From Callorhinus ursinus (taxonomy: Eukaryota > Chordata > Mammalia > Carnivora > Otariidae), in NCBI RefSeq assembly GCF_003265705.1, contig NW_020312968.1, forward strand, positions 1,964,538-2,028,537: a stretch of DNA of 64,000 bases, in the 5' to 3' direction. Positions 1 to 11,860 of the stretch are shown here, piece by piece; position 1 is the stretch's first letter; every line of letters starts with the position of its first letter. Below the pieces are notes generated by a model. The model ran no database searches. It was not told where the DNA came from and saw only the letters and a program-made list of their open reading frames with translations. The position numbers were made by a program, and so were the translations under genes.

Positions 1-949
1 CTTTCCTGGCCTATGTGAAACTTAATCATTTTTTAGGCCAGATATTCTTTTAAAAAAGGGAGCCTAAAGTTTAGATCTAATGTCTCCATGACTTGTTTGA
101 TCTAGGTCCTGGTGTGTGTGTGTCGTGAAAGAAGGTAGTCACACACCTGTCATCCAAGGAGCCCATGTACATTCTTGACCTGTAGCAATAGTAGTCAAGT
201 AGTCATGACCTTACTTTACACTCTGGGTGAGCAGGTTGCTCCAGAAACAGCTCAGAAAACATAAAATGTGGAAAAGGGATTCCTTTCACAAAATACAATT
301 TACTCTTGAGACCACAGTTTCCATTAAAGCAGGAAGCAATCTGAGTTTTCACCTCTTGCAGTTATTAGATCAACTAAAACCTGACTGAGCGAGTTTTTTT
401 TTTTTGGCCATTTATCAGTCGAGTAGGACAACAAAATAAGCACACATTTTAAAGTAGAGTGCCTCAATCGAAAGTGGGCTCTAGAAGGGGATTTTGCCGG
501 GGGCAATCTTGTTTTCCCCATTTCCCCCTATTTTATTCTTTCCCTTTTTTCCACATTATTTTGCATTTTCCCGTAAATCGACCGTAATTCAGTCTCGGGC
601 TAGAAGGGTAAAATTGATTACTTGGCTGTTAAACATCGTGTGCTTTTTCTAAGACATGAGAGGAGCTTGTAACAAAACAAAACAGAAACAACCTCAATGG
701 CATCAGGACTCTCTTGGAAACTCCGACAGCTTCATTTTGCAGCTCAGGATTTAGACTTCTATCTCCCGTAACTTTGTGGACAGTTTCGCCTGTTAACCCC
801 CCCGGCCTCCCTCCCTCCGGGAACCAGTGACAGTTCCTCCTCTTCCTCAGTCTCACTCCACGACCGAGTGTATCCTGCGTTCCAGGACTGAATTGGGGTC
901 AGAGGTGACGCGAGATACTTTTCTAACCGAATGGCGTTGTCGACATAGG
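1..949. other. 5' flank of GNAQ, no gene seen
   Basis: This is AT-rich to mixed sequence upstream of the CpG island. It has a short GT run near 113-124 and no recognisable repeat or exon. The short open frames here lack any domain or codon pattern I recognise. Distal promoter elements could lie here, but none stands out. Confidence 0.5.
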
Positions 950-1431
950 GACGGGAAAGAACACAGAAGTGGCCGAGAGGCAGCCCCGGGGCGCCGACCT
1001 GCGCCGGGTCCGGGAGCGGGGGGCGCGAGCGCGGCGGCCGGTTCGTGGAGCCGGCCCGGGCTGGGGGCTGGCGGGGCTGCATCCCGCGACTCCGCCGAGG
1101 GCCGAGGCCGCCATATTCCTGCTCCACCACGCCCGGGCGGCCGGCGGGCAGCGGCAGGTCGGCGGCGGCCCCGGCCCGCCCCTCGCCGGGGGACGGCCGT
1201 GACCGCTGCGCCCGCGGGCCCCCACCGAGCGGGAGGCGCCCACAGAGCCCGAGGGGCCGGCCCAGGCGGGGAGCGGCAGGCGAGGAGCGGCAGGCGAGAG
1301 CCGCCCCGGGAAGCGCGCCGGGGCGGCTGCGAGCCCAGGAAAGCCTTCCAGGAGGGGCCGGGCGGCACCGCCTCCCCGCTCCCCTCCCTCCTTCCCTCCC
1401 TCCGCCTCCGCCTCCGCCTCCCCTGCTCCTC

Positions 1432-1466
<35 letters not shown>

Positions 1467-1490
1467 GCCGCCGCCACCACCACCGCCACC
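1432..1490. repeat. CCG/CAC trinucleotide repeat in the promoter or 5' leader
   Basis: There are about ten uninterrupted CCG units from 1432 to 1463, followed by CCG units interrupted by CAC. A CT/CCTCCG-rich stretch lies just before (about 1381-1430). Pure CCG/CGG runs are length-unstable and form strong secondary structure in RNA. Confidence 0.9.
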
Positions 1491-2224
1491 TCCCTCCCGG
1501 ATCTGTGCTCCAGTTCAGAGAAAGAAGAAAATGTGTGTGTGTGGCGAGGGGGAGGGCGAGCACTGAGCAGCCGCTCCGCGCCTGGCAATCGGGGCCGGGG
1601 GTGGGCGTCTGGCGGGGGCGGAGCGGAGGCGGAGGCGGCGGAGCGCGCGGCGGGCGGGCCGGCGAGCGGGGTTTGCGCGCGAGCCGGGTGGTGGGCGCGG
1701 GCAGGGCCCAGGGCGCCCAGGAGCCGTGTCAGGCGGCGGCGAGGAGCGGGCGCGCCGGGCGCGGGGAGCCGTCGGCGGCCGCTCGCTGCGGGGACGCCCC
1801 GGTGGATGTGCTCTCGCCGCCGGGCGCAGGGCTCAGGGGAACCTCGGCGGCGGCGGCGGCGGCGCGGGGGGCGAGGCGGGCCGCCTGTTCCCAGGGAAGG
1901 AGGCGCGGGTGTCTGAGCGAGGCCGGGCGCGGCGGCCTTCCCTCGCGCGCCCCCCGAGCCAGCGCCCGCGGCCGCCTCCCGCGCCCGCCTCGCTCCTCCC
2001 GGCGGCCCGAGCCGCCCGCTCCCGCCGCACCCCCCGGCCCACCTGGTGGCCCCGGCCCTGGCCGCGGCCCCCGCGGCCGTTCCCCGAGCTCGTCCCGGAC
2101 GCGCGCCCGGGCGGCGGGGGCTCGGCGGACACCGCTGCCTCGGGGGAGCGAGGGCGGGAGGGTGTGTGTGCGCGCGTGTGAGCAGGGGGTGCCGGCGGGG
2201 CTGCAGCGGAGGCACTTTGGAAGA

Positions 2225-2360
2225 ATGACTCTGGAGTCCATCATGGCGTGCTGCCTGAGCGAGGAGGCCAAGGAAGCCCGGCGGATCAACGACGAGATCG
2301 AGCGGCAGCTCCGCAGAGACAAGCGGGACGCCCGCCGGGAGCTCAAGCTGCTGCTGCTTG
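2225..2360 (+). CDS. GNAQ: GNAQ coding exon 1 (G-protein alpha-q N-terminus), partial
   Basis: Galpha-q is the GTP-binding switch subunit that couples seven-helix receptors to phospholipase C-beta at the inner face of the plasma membrane. This exon encodes residues 1-45 plus the first base of codon 46. The start [10 protein letters not shown] carries the six-residue extension typical of Gq/11 and the two cysteines (9, 10) that are palmitoylated in this family. Next come the basic, charged alpha-N helix that contacts beta-gamma and receptor, and strand beta-1 (ELKLLLL), which leads into the P-loop. [16 protein letters not shown] separates GNAQ from GNA11 (which has SKRINAEIEKQ there). The exon is 136 nt, the length known for human GNAQ exon 1, and ends in phase 1 at TTG/gtgagt. 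The ATG has A at -3, and no other ATG occurs between 1809 and it. The remaining exons, including the Arg183 and Gln209 codons, are outside the window. Confidence 0.97.
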
Positions 2361-2366
2361 GTGAGT
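2361..2366 (+). other. GNAQ: Splice donor of GNAQ exon 1
   Basis: GTGAGT directly follows CTGCTGCTTG, a consensus 5' splice site. It cuts after the first base of the Gly46 codon, so exon 2 must supply the other two bases and the rest of the GTGESGKS nucleotide-binding loop. Confidence 0.95.
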
Positions 2367-2800
2367 ACCAGCCCGGAGCCGGCCGCTTTGGGCCCTGCCG
2401 CCGGGCCTCTGCGGCCCCCGCCCGTCGCCCCCGGGCCCCCGGGGCTGCTGCCCTTCGTGGCCCCCGCCCCTGGGCGCCAGTGGCTCGCCCGGACCCTCGG
2501 CGGGCGCGCCCCCGGCCACTACCTGCACCCGCGCGGGCGCGCGCGGGCGCGTAACACCCCCCCGCGCGCATACACGCGCGCACACACACGCGCAGAGGGG
2601 TCGGGGCTGCCCTGGCCCGGGCCTCGGCGTGTGCCTTTTGGTATCCCCGAGGGCTGTGCCTTCGGGGAGTGCGTTTATCTGCTGCTGTGCATCTGCTAAA
2701 TGGCAAATCACTTCGGGGCAGAGGCGCGGGGGTAGGAAGGTGGGCAGCCGGCTTGAACTTTCAGTGGCTTGGCCATGGCGCCCCGTGCTGGAGAGGGGAG

Positions 2801-2801
<1 letters not shown>

Positions 2802-2837
<36 letters not shown>
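2802..2837. repeat. (TG)18 microsatellite
   Basis: An uninterrupted TG run, followed after one GAGT interruption by a few more GT units to about 2849. It sits about 440 bp inside intron 1 and should be length-polymorphic. Confidence 0.95.
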
Positions 2838-2839
<2 letters not shown>

Positions 2840-2849
2840 TGTGTGTGTG

Positions 2850-5800
2850 AGTGACCCGAGGGTGACGAGCCGTGCCGGGGCTCGTTGGGCGACGGCGTGC
2901 GGTGGGGTGGCCCGTGTGCATCCATTGTCAGTGCTTTCTGGGGTCAGAAGGGAATGGTGGTAGGGTGGGCTGCCTCGCGACTGGATTCCCAAAGGAGTGA
3001 TGATGAGGGAGCCGAGTGGTTGGCCCTCCAAAGAAAGGGGGGTTATGTATTCCGGGGGGGGGGCGGGCAGGCAAGCTCAGATGTGTCACACAAGTGCTGT
3101 TCTCTAGCCACCAGACCACCGAAAGGAGGGACCCAGAAGAGTTTCTTGACCAGTGGATGGTGGCAGGCTTATTTCTCGTCTGCACCATTCCTTCCAGATA
3201 AAGAGGAAGGATACGGGGAGGGTTGTGCTGTGTGGTTGTTGACAGCGACGGGTTTCTTTTGTTTAATGAGGCAACCCAGATGTAGGCCTGAATTCACAAT
3301 AGTTACTACTGAAAACCAGTGCAGCCTCTCAGTTACTCTCACGGCAACAAATAGAAACCTTTTGTTTAAAACGGACAGCATTTTAATATCTTTGGGATCT
3401 GGACTAGAAGGAAAACGGGAAGTGTATAGCAAAAATTCCCCTTTAGCTCTAAAACAAAACAAAACAAAACCCAACATTCTGCCTTCACACTAACTTATAC
3501 AAAAAATGCCATTTCTCAAATAGGAATTCTATTGATAATTATCTTTGAGAGAATGTTCAGAATCAAGGATCAGGGTACACATAGGAGCCAGCGCGACATA
3601 ACTCTGAGCTATGGTGGTAGGGAGAGCAAACAGCCTTGCAGTAACAGGCCTGAAAAATGTCTGCACTTGTGTTCAAGATATTTGCGTGAATAATAAATAT
3701 GTTTCTCAGACATGTCTGGAAGAAAGAAATATTGTAATGTCAATTCACATTTAAGGAGCATGCAGTTTCTTTCTTGAGCATTTCATCTCCTGGTTCAAGG
3801 AACCAGTTGCCTTTGGGACTGAACTGCTTATCTACCGGATCATTTATAAGAGGGAACAAAATATAATGATCACAAATAGTTACAAATGGTTAACTCACAT
3901 GCCATGCTTTATGTCTTCATCTTGAAACCAGATTAGATAAATGTGCACATGTTTATAAGGAACAGAAGGCAAAGCGCTGGATAAAAGAGGTGGGCTTTAG
4001 GGAATGAAGCCAGGGGAGGGGAAGAACTGCAATCGGAAAAGGAAGATTTAAAAAAAAATGTTTTATTCTTATTTTGGGCTACTTCTAACGACTGAATAAT
4101 GTGTAGTTGAATATGTTGCAAATTCTCAAGATTGAGAAAAATAGAGAGGGGAAGAGAAATAGGGCATAGAGTGTTTAAGTGCACGATAAAGGGGAAAGCA
4201 TGTGTTTTAGAGAGACTTAAGAATAGGTTTTCTTTTGCCCTGTTTACAGTCTTTGTTTATGGTTAGCTGTGAATACAGCATTTGAGATCTCTCAAGCCAT
4301 CCCTGTTGTCTGAAATGTGACAGCTTGAGGTTCCCAGCCGCTATGAGTTAGAACCCCCGGGGGTTTGTCTGTTTGAAGGCCTCTGTTTGAATCTCTAGGA
4401 GGAAGACTTTCAGGCAAATACACATATATGGACACTTAATTACATACTGTGTATTTCAGTAACGTACAGTGCTTTAAAAATGCCCTTGGGGAGATGATTT
4501 TATGAGCAAAAAAATGAAACAGTTTTACTGCTAAAGTGGTAGTAATGGAGAACTTTTTCTCTTATTAGATATTTGAGTGGGGTTTAATACAGCCTCACCC
4601 CAGCCCCCAAATATGGCCTATTAGAAGTGGTGGAAGAATATGGCATTAATTTAGCATCTATGTTCGTTAGTAACATTTAAAAATTGTACAACTTTTTGTT
4701 AGAAACACGGACCCCTAGGCATCATGTAAGATTTGTTACAGTTTCATGTTCTAGGTATGTTGCTTTTGTAACATAATGAGTTTGATACCTATACTACTTC
4801 TACAGTAAATGTTCTCTACTAAATGCAGGTGTGTGTGTGCGCGCGCGCGTGATTTCACAATTTTTTGCATCCAGGGGAAAAATGATGGTTGATTTGAACC
4901 AGGCAAGGTGTTGGGGAGGGTTTCTGTTTGAAGAACTCCTCTCCCATCGGCTGCTTGGTTGAGTTCACTGAATCTTCCCGTTCCCACCTGTCCAAAGGAG
5001 GTTATAGGAGTTATCCTTTCACAGTGTCAAGATTTATCAATATTTTTAACTACCTTATTTAAATGGAGGGGTCATTCTTAGATTTAAATGACATTCAGTA
5101 TAAAATTATTTTCCAAAGTAAATTTTAGTTCAAGACATGACACCATTTTAGTGGAAATGGATTTATTTGGCAGGGGACCTTTGCCTTTGTTCACCAATTA
5201 TTTTATATATTAATATTATGAAGAAACGAGAAAGAAAATAGTGGTTACCTGCCTAGATGAAAGTATACCAGTGAAATTTGGGGTGTTTTGATACACATAC
5301 AGCAATTACGCCAGTGTATTCCAAATTCCATAGTACTAATATTTTTTGATTTTTACTTTTTTTTAAATGAACCCAGAAACTTACCACTGTAAAATACCAT
5401 ATCTAATAATGAATTCTTGTTTTCTTTAGCGTATTCATTCTCTGAATTTATTTACACAAGTGTTTTTCTTCGACACCTCAAAGAAAACTTTATATTCTAC
5501 ATATATATGTGAGAGAATACCTTATTTTAACTTGGTTTAAGTTTTTATATGCTTTGTGGGTGTATAGTACATTACATTTACTTTAACTGATTAATATTTA
5601 TGAATATTAACTAAATGTTTCTATTTGTAGTATGTAGGTCACAGTATTTAGTATTAATGTGTCTTTAAGTCTATATACAAGTGGCTTTGAATCCCATGCT
5701 GAAATTTTTTCAGTTCCTTGAAGATATAGATATATTTCCTGTTAACCTGTTCTTGTTTTACATGTTTTTAAAATCTTGATTCTTAGGATCTTAATCATCA

Positions 5801-5934
5801 AACAGGAAGATTTAGCAAACCTTTATAATTGATTGGATTCCACCTATTGAAAACAGGCTGTTTAGGCCAGTCTTAGATGGAAGAATGTATGTTCTTGGTC
5901 TTTTAACTGAATTACACACGTGTTTGTGGATTTT
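2850..5934 (+). other. Intron 1, mostly unique sequence
   Basis: I see no SINE or LINE here. Minor items are a G10 run (about 3055), an AAAAC run near 3450-3470, a 14-bp perfect palindrome AACCCCCGGGGGTT at 4352-4365, and an alternating GT/GC stretch near 4829-4850. Nothing has coding character. Confidence 0.5.
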
Positions 5935-6072
5935 CTTCCTATTCTAGACCAGCAGCTTAGGAGGGTAGGGATTGTGTCTGTATTGCTCACTATTAAACCC
6001 CAACTTCTAGCACAATAAATATCTAACTCATAGCATGCTCTCAGTAAGTACTTGTTCATTGAGTGCATTTAT
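5935..6072 (+). mobile_element. L2-type LINE 3' end, old
   Basis: The order 'gggtagggattgtgtctgt', then 'ctagcacaataaatatctaac', then 'cagtaagtacttgttcattgag' matches the pattern of L2 3' ends (tgtctgt, cctagcac, aataaatatttgttgaatga). It is strongly diverged. Confidence 0.6.
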
Positions 6073-7948
6073 TTCTGACCCTCCCGATAGAAATTGGGAC
6101 CATGAAATAATGAATAAATTATGGAGATACAGGGATATGTAATGTTTTTTAATCTGTGGCAGATGAAAATCATGATCTTTAAAAAATTGTATGTAACTCT
6201 TTGAGCCAATTGAACATAAGTGCATTCCAGAATCGGAAGTGTTAATGTAACATGTTACATCACACACTGCACCAGTCAGTGTATTACAGTTCTGTGCTGG
6301 GTGTATTTGGGAATGCTAACAGTCATGCTTAAAGTATGAAAGTTTACAAGGAAAAAAAAAAGAAACCATTCCATATCTTGATTACTTTTTATTGTGTAGA
6401 AGCTAATTTAACCCTGTCAGCTTTTGGCCATACACTTTCTCCATGATGCGCTCAACAGAGTGCGTTCTAAGTCTCCAGAGCAGAGGTGGCAACTGCAGAG
6501 ATTTTTATGATTTATCTCTACAGTTAGATGAGAACCACAGTGATTAAATACAGAGTTTTAAGAATTGCAGATGGACTCTTTTGAATTGAGAGGTATACAG
6601 TTGTCCTGAAAACTGTACAGTTATAGAGCAGGAGGGGACTTGGAAGGCTGGGAATGCTCTGGCACATTTAGACAGTAGGGAGAGTTCATTCTCGCAGGTC
6701 TGGATGAATGCGCCTGCCCCACGACCCCTCTGTAGAGTTCACTGGAGAAGAATGGGGGTTGATGGTTTGAATGAACCTGGAAGTTAGTAGCCATCTAGGA
6801 TGGCCAGTCACAACTGCAGAATGCAGGGATCCCTGTAAACAGCCCTAATAACAGCATCTCCCTGGAAATAGCAAAATATGGTGTTGATGAAGCTGCTTTA
6901 AAACCAACGAGTTTTATTTTTGCTATTCTTTTAGCTTCCAAGTGTTAAATATGTTTTCTAAATGACAGGATTTCTTTGGATGCATTTCTTCTTTTTCTTT
7001 CTGCTTTTTGTTTGTTTTGTTTCTTTGAAACAAAGTACTTATAGTTTATATCTGGAGGATGAAATGGGAGCATCCCTCATGAAAATCAGACTTGTAGCTC
7101 GGACTCTATAGCAAAGCCTTCAAAGTAAGATTTTTGCATTGAGCCGTGTAGATTCATTGTCTAGATCTGCCATGTAACTCATTCCTCTGTTTACGTGTTA
7201 TTTCTTCATACGGGAACTTTGGCACGCCTTAAAATCGTACTATACGGTGGAGTTATCCCCTGTATATCGATACACATATTTTTAGGTAAATTGAGGAAGG
7301 AGAACCAGAAGAGTAATTTAGTGGCCATTTTGTTTATTACAAATACATTTGATAGACTCCTTTTCATTAACAACAACAACAAAACAACAACCCAGCTCTC
7401 CTTTATAAGAGATGGCTTATGTTCAGTTTTCAGAGATGCCTATTCAATATAGTTATGATTTTTATTACAGATGAATTTTGAAGGACTTGAAACAGCTTTC
7501 ACAGTTGTGAGGCTGCGTGCTATGCTAAACTTAGCAGAAAAAAGGAACAGATTTTTCTTCATGATCCAGGCAAACTTACACTTGAGAAGGAATGAACTAG
7601 ATTTTCCAAGGATGATTTTGATTCCAGCATTCATATTAATTTTTCTTTAAGGGGAGGTTATTAATTCTGTTGATATTAATGGAAATGTTGATTGGGTGTT
7701 GTAGAGAAAAAAATAGGGAGCTCAAATGGTACATCTTGGGAAAGAGAAGCCATTTTAAGAAGGTTAGGATTGCTTTCTTCTTAAGGTGGAGGGAGGGAGT
7801 CTGTTTCCTCCAGACTGTATGTTTTGGGTTGAGGGAAATACAAGTATTTGTAGCAACAAATTTAAAGTCTAGTTTCCTGGTTGAAACAGGGAGGGCGATG
7901 GCATTTTTCAAAAGGAAACTTTTATAGTGGCTTTTCAGCAATGTTAAA
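6073..7948 (+). other. Intron 1, unique sequence
   Basis: AT-rich intronic sequence with short homopolymer and CAA runs (about 7370-7392). I recognise no repeat or coding feature. Confidence 0.45.
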
Positions 7949-7959
7949 ATCTTTGCAGA

Positions 7960-8155
7960 GGGCGCCTGGGTGGCTCAGTCGTTAAGCGTCTGCCTTCAGC
8001 TCAGGTCATGATCCCAGGGTCCTGGGATCGAGTTCCGCATCAGGCTCCCCGCTCAGCGGGAAGCCTGCTTCTCCCTCTCCCACTCCCCCTGCTTGTGTTC
8101 CCTCTCTCGCTGTCTCTCTCTGTTGAAAAATAAATAAAATCTTAAAAAAAAAAAG
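7960..8155 (+). mobile_element. CAN-SINE (SINEC), full length, young
   Basis: It has the tRNA-derived head GGCGCCTGGGTGGCTCAG with A and B box equivalents, the inverted pair GGCTCCCCGC/GCGGGAAGCC, a CT-rich middle and an AATAAAATCTTAAA tail. Target-site duplication ATCTTTGCAGA occurs at 7949-7959 and 8156-8166. The perfect duplication and low divergence point to a recent insertion. Confidence 0.96.
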
Positions 8156-8166
8156 ATCTTTGCAGA

Positions 8167-11100
8167 AATAATCCTAGGCAAGTGTGAAGTAGCAATAGAA
8201 GGTAAAATGTGTGATTGTTGGTAATTAGATCTGCGGCAATAACTGACTACAGTAAACAGTGTATGTTTTATTTTGTTCTGCCGAATGGAGTAACATTAAA
8301 GACAGAGCTATTTTCAGACCCAAAGACGATTTTGTTTGAACAGCTATTACTAATAAAATTATAGGAAGTTGTTCGACAATCACCTTTGATTTGTTATGTT
8401 ACTGATATGTAAAAATCTGTCTGATTTCTCATCTAACGTGTAGGAAAAGGAAGAAAAGGACCTAACCATGCTTTTGGAAATGAGTTCATAAGTCCTAGGT
8501 GGTCATGGATCTGGACTTTATAAACAAACAAAAAAAAAATACCTGTATTTTGATGCGGAGAACCAAAATCTGCATTTGCTTAATAGCTCTGGGATTGACC
8601 ATTATATCTAGCCATCATTTCTGAGATCAGTGCAGAATATTTTGTTAAAAGCCTTCATGGTTGAATTTTAAGAACAAAATGAGTATTATTTAAAAATAAA
8701 GTTATGAACATATTTCAAATTCATGTATTCCACAAACACTTGCCAGGTATTGGAAAATAAACATTTCCTCCAATTTTTTTTTTTTAAACAGGCATATCTT
8801 ATGAAAGAACATTTGCATACAGAATGCTGGTCAGATGAACAAACAGTAAGCACCTAATGTATGCAAACGAATGTGCTGGGCGAGACACTCCTAATTTCTT
8901 ATTTGTCAACAGGAAAGACTATAATTACTTTTTCACAGTTTTTGTTGTTTCTCTGTTGACGCCCTCGGACAGACATGTCCTTCTGAGTTTTATCCTTCCT
9001 GGCGTTGGATTTTTTATTGGCTCTTAATACAAAGAAAGAAACAAAATAATCTGAAGGCCACTGTAGAAGCTTTCCGGGGATTACACAACTGGGGAAAGCA
9101 GATGATCTTGAGAATTATTTCCTTGGAGCATATTGTTTTTTTGCCTTTAACTGGGAGAAATGATTACTGACCACTTGCCCTGAGCTCCTGCTGGATTGGA
9201 AGCTGCATGAAGGCAAAGATGGGGGCTCTTGTTGATTTGTGTCTCAAAGTAACACAAAACCTTGCTCAGTTTACCGTGATTCTGTTTTTGTCTGGAACCC
9301 GGGGGCTCGCGGGCGTGCGAGGGTGTAGGCAGGGTGGGCAGCTGGATTCCCCCAAAGAAAGAGCAGTTGCAAGACGTGAAGGTTAAACTTTTTGCTTTCG
9401 TCTAAGGGGCATCATCTGTGTGTTCTCCATTTGCCGCTCCTCTTTGCTGTTTCAGGGGCCACCTGGGGCACCGTAAAAGGAGTTCTGTTTTACCTCGGGA
9501 ATTGTCTTTGTCCCCTTGCCTGCCTCTCATTCATTGTCTAGCTAGAATGATTCGGTTGAACATTCTCATACTGTTTCGGGTTGCAAAGCCAGTGGCAGCT
9601 TATGCAGCAGTTTGAATGGAAAACTGTTACACACACAAGTCCTCTGAAATTTAAAAATTCCGTGCACCTTTATTACAGGATGAATTTTGGACGGTGAGCG
9701 GTTTGACTGCTCTGGAAACAAAGTCGTTGTTCCAAGGAAGTGTGTCATGGATTGTGGGGCAGTTGGGAAGGCAAATGTTCTTAATGGCATTATATTCCTG
9801 AAACCTCACAGAGGGAATAATAATTGATCCACAAATTAAAGAAAAAGTGCGAGAGTGAGACTTCTTGGCTCTGTTGCAGGAAGTGAAGAGTGCTGTTTAG
9901 AAACCTGTTCCTGCATATTTCTCAGAGATAGCCTTGAGTGTTTTTTCCCCCGTTAGAGAACTGAAATGACGGATCCGTTGCCTCTTCCCGCAGTCTGACG
10001 TTTTTGTTGTCGTTGTTGTTCTTTTGTTCACCATCACTTGTGAAAAAATCGGAAGAGTTTTTCTTCTGCTGCTTTTTTATGTTTTTAAAACTTAAAAAAA
10101 AGTCTTCATTGTTCCTGTTTCTTTCCTGTGTTTTCTTTTGCCGTAGGAGCAAGCACAGTGATTGGTGGCACCCTCCCTGTATTTTCTGGTGGCTGCAACT
10201 GATGAGTTGCTTCTAAAGACAAGGGCTCCGGTATCTTACCCACCCCCCCCATTATTCGAGCTATTGGCCAGAGGTCCCCCAAATAGCCCTTGCATGCAGA
10301 TGCCACCCACCCATCCACTCTTGCATTACAGTGCGCACCGTGCCAGGACTCCCTGGCATGCGCATTTCCTTCCGATTTAGGGAACTTCCAACTTGGTGCT
10401 TCTTTCAGACGTGGCTGTGAGCTGCTGAGGGGGAAGTTGGGTGCTTTCATACATTAAAAGGACACTTGTGAATGTGCTTTTAGGAGATGATTAACTTTCT
10501 TTAGCAACGGTTTAGTCTGGCAAAACAGAATCCGTTGTTAATTGAACAACATGCACAATTCTCCTTCCTTTCCCACAGGACAGGGACTTGAGATTGGTTC
10601 ATGATTACCAGCAGAGAGTGAGTGAGCCCGTGCTGGGCCAGCTATCATGCGCCTCTGGCTTTCAAAATACGATGCAGGGCCTTTGCTAGAAAGGAGGAAG
10701 GTGCTGGAGGCCTGTGTTGAGTAATAGAGAATCTTTTTCATTTCATGACTTGAACATTCTCATCTCAGCCGCTGGAGAGCCTTAAAACCTCTCCTACTTA
10801 TATTTCTGTGCAGACAGGGAGGATAGCCTTAGCCGAGGCCTTTGCTTTTGTTACACCTAGGCAGCTTGAGTAGGTTTTGGTTTTTTTGGCTTTTTTTTCC
10901 CTTTGTTTTTTTGTTTTGATTTTGTTTTTGTTTTTTTTTTAAGGCAAAGATGCAATGTTACTTTCTGACCATGTGAATTGATATTTTAGGACCTACACTT
11001 TTCAGAGCTGCTTCGTTACATGTTCTTTCTGCAGATGGCAAATGCAGTTTTTCTCCTGTCCTAAAGAGCTGACCCATTTCCTGTGACTTGTTCTAATAAT

Positions 11101-11519
11101 ACAGGATGACTTTATTTCTTGTTCCCAGTTTGCCCTTAAAAGAATGCCAGGCTACTTGTTAAGTGTTTAACTCTTGTCTTTCTAATGCTCATGATAGAGT
11201 TTTGAAAATGGGTAAATCAGGCAAAAGCAGTGGCTCACTGGCCTTGTGGGAGTTTATTTGGCCAAATGCATACCCCCGTGGCTCTGCATCTTGGCTTAGT
11301 TATGTGGATTTTTTTCTAAGACCTGTAACGGAAGGGAAGTCAGGGACTCCTGCCCTCTTTCTTTGAACTAACCTGAAGGTGTTACTTTTCCTTTGTTCCG
11401 TCACTGTTTCTCTAGAAACCTGTAGAGTGAAGAGATGGGACCAAATCTAAGGGCTGCTTTGAAACTTTCTCTGCTTTCCCTCTGCAGCCCTGGTACCTTG
11501 GCCACGTTCTAAAGCCCAA
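8167..11519 (+). other. Intron 1, unique sequence
   Basis: No SINE or LINE is evident. There is a small CpG-bearing patch near 9298-9330 and T-rich runs near 10870-10940. A possible degraded L2-like stretch near 9170-9260 is too weak to call. Confidence 0.45.
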
Positions 11520-11860
11520 ACTCCTCCCTGGACGAGGGGCCCGAGCCCCAGCCCTACAGTAGGGACAGGCTATCCCGGAGGCGTCGGCAGGTCTGGTGGA
11601 CTCCTGGCTGCCCTCCCTGCCCTCTCCTTCCCCTCCGAAAAGTCTCCGAGCGCCCTGCAGGCGGCTCCAACAGCTCTGGGGAAGAGTGAAGAGGCATTAG
11701 CGAGTCGGTCCGGAGCTGCTCCTCCGGCTGCCTGGCCTGCTGCTGATAGTCTCACTGCCTTCCCAGGGAATGGTATCAGAAGGCTCTGTCGTATCAGCGT
11801 GGGTCTCTTGCTTCCTGCAGGAAGGGCCATATCCTGGCAGGCGCGGGGCTGGAGCCTGAG
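11520..11860. promoter_or_regulatory. CpG-rich patch inside intron 1, candidate regulatory element
   Basis: About 340 bp with many CpGs (for example in GCGTCGGC near 11581 and GCGAGTCGGTCCGGAG near 11700), in contrast to the CpG-poor intron around it. It does not resemble any of the repeats here. Function is inference only. It could be an enhancer or a minor promoter, or simply a GC-rich relic. Confidence 0.3.

Larger units (their letters stand above)
950..2620 (+). promoter_or_regulatory. GNAQ: CpG island promoter and 5' leader of GNAQ
   Basis: The sequence changes abruptly to very high GC with dense CpG, and this continues through coding exon 1 into the start of intron 1. I see no TATA box close to a plausible start site. 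GC boxes are present, for example GGGGGCGGAG at 1614-1623. This is the usual layout of a broadly expressed housekeeping-type promoter, which fits the wide expression known for GNAQ. The transcription start cannot be fixed from sequence alone, so the split between promoter and 5' UTR is unknown. Two short upstream ATG frames (1531-1566 and 1806-1916) would lie in the leader if transcription starts far enough upstream. Confidence 0.85.

Noticed and set aside
827..2554. 575-codon + strand open frame as a real long protein
   Set aside because: It starts at GTG, runs through CpG-island sequence rich in Arg, Gly, Ala and Pro, and passes through the GNAQ splice donor. Only the 2225-2360 part is supported as coding.
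853..2706. Long minus-strand frames (236, 430 and 325 codons) in the CpG island
   Set aside because: Low-complexity products caused by the GC-rich, stop-poor composition and the CCG repeat. No domain is visible.
2343..2921. Minus-strand 192-codon frame with a His-Thr run
   Set aside because: The His-Thr run is the translated TG microsatellite, and the rest is shadow of the GC-rich exon region.
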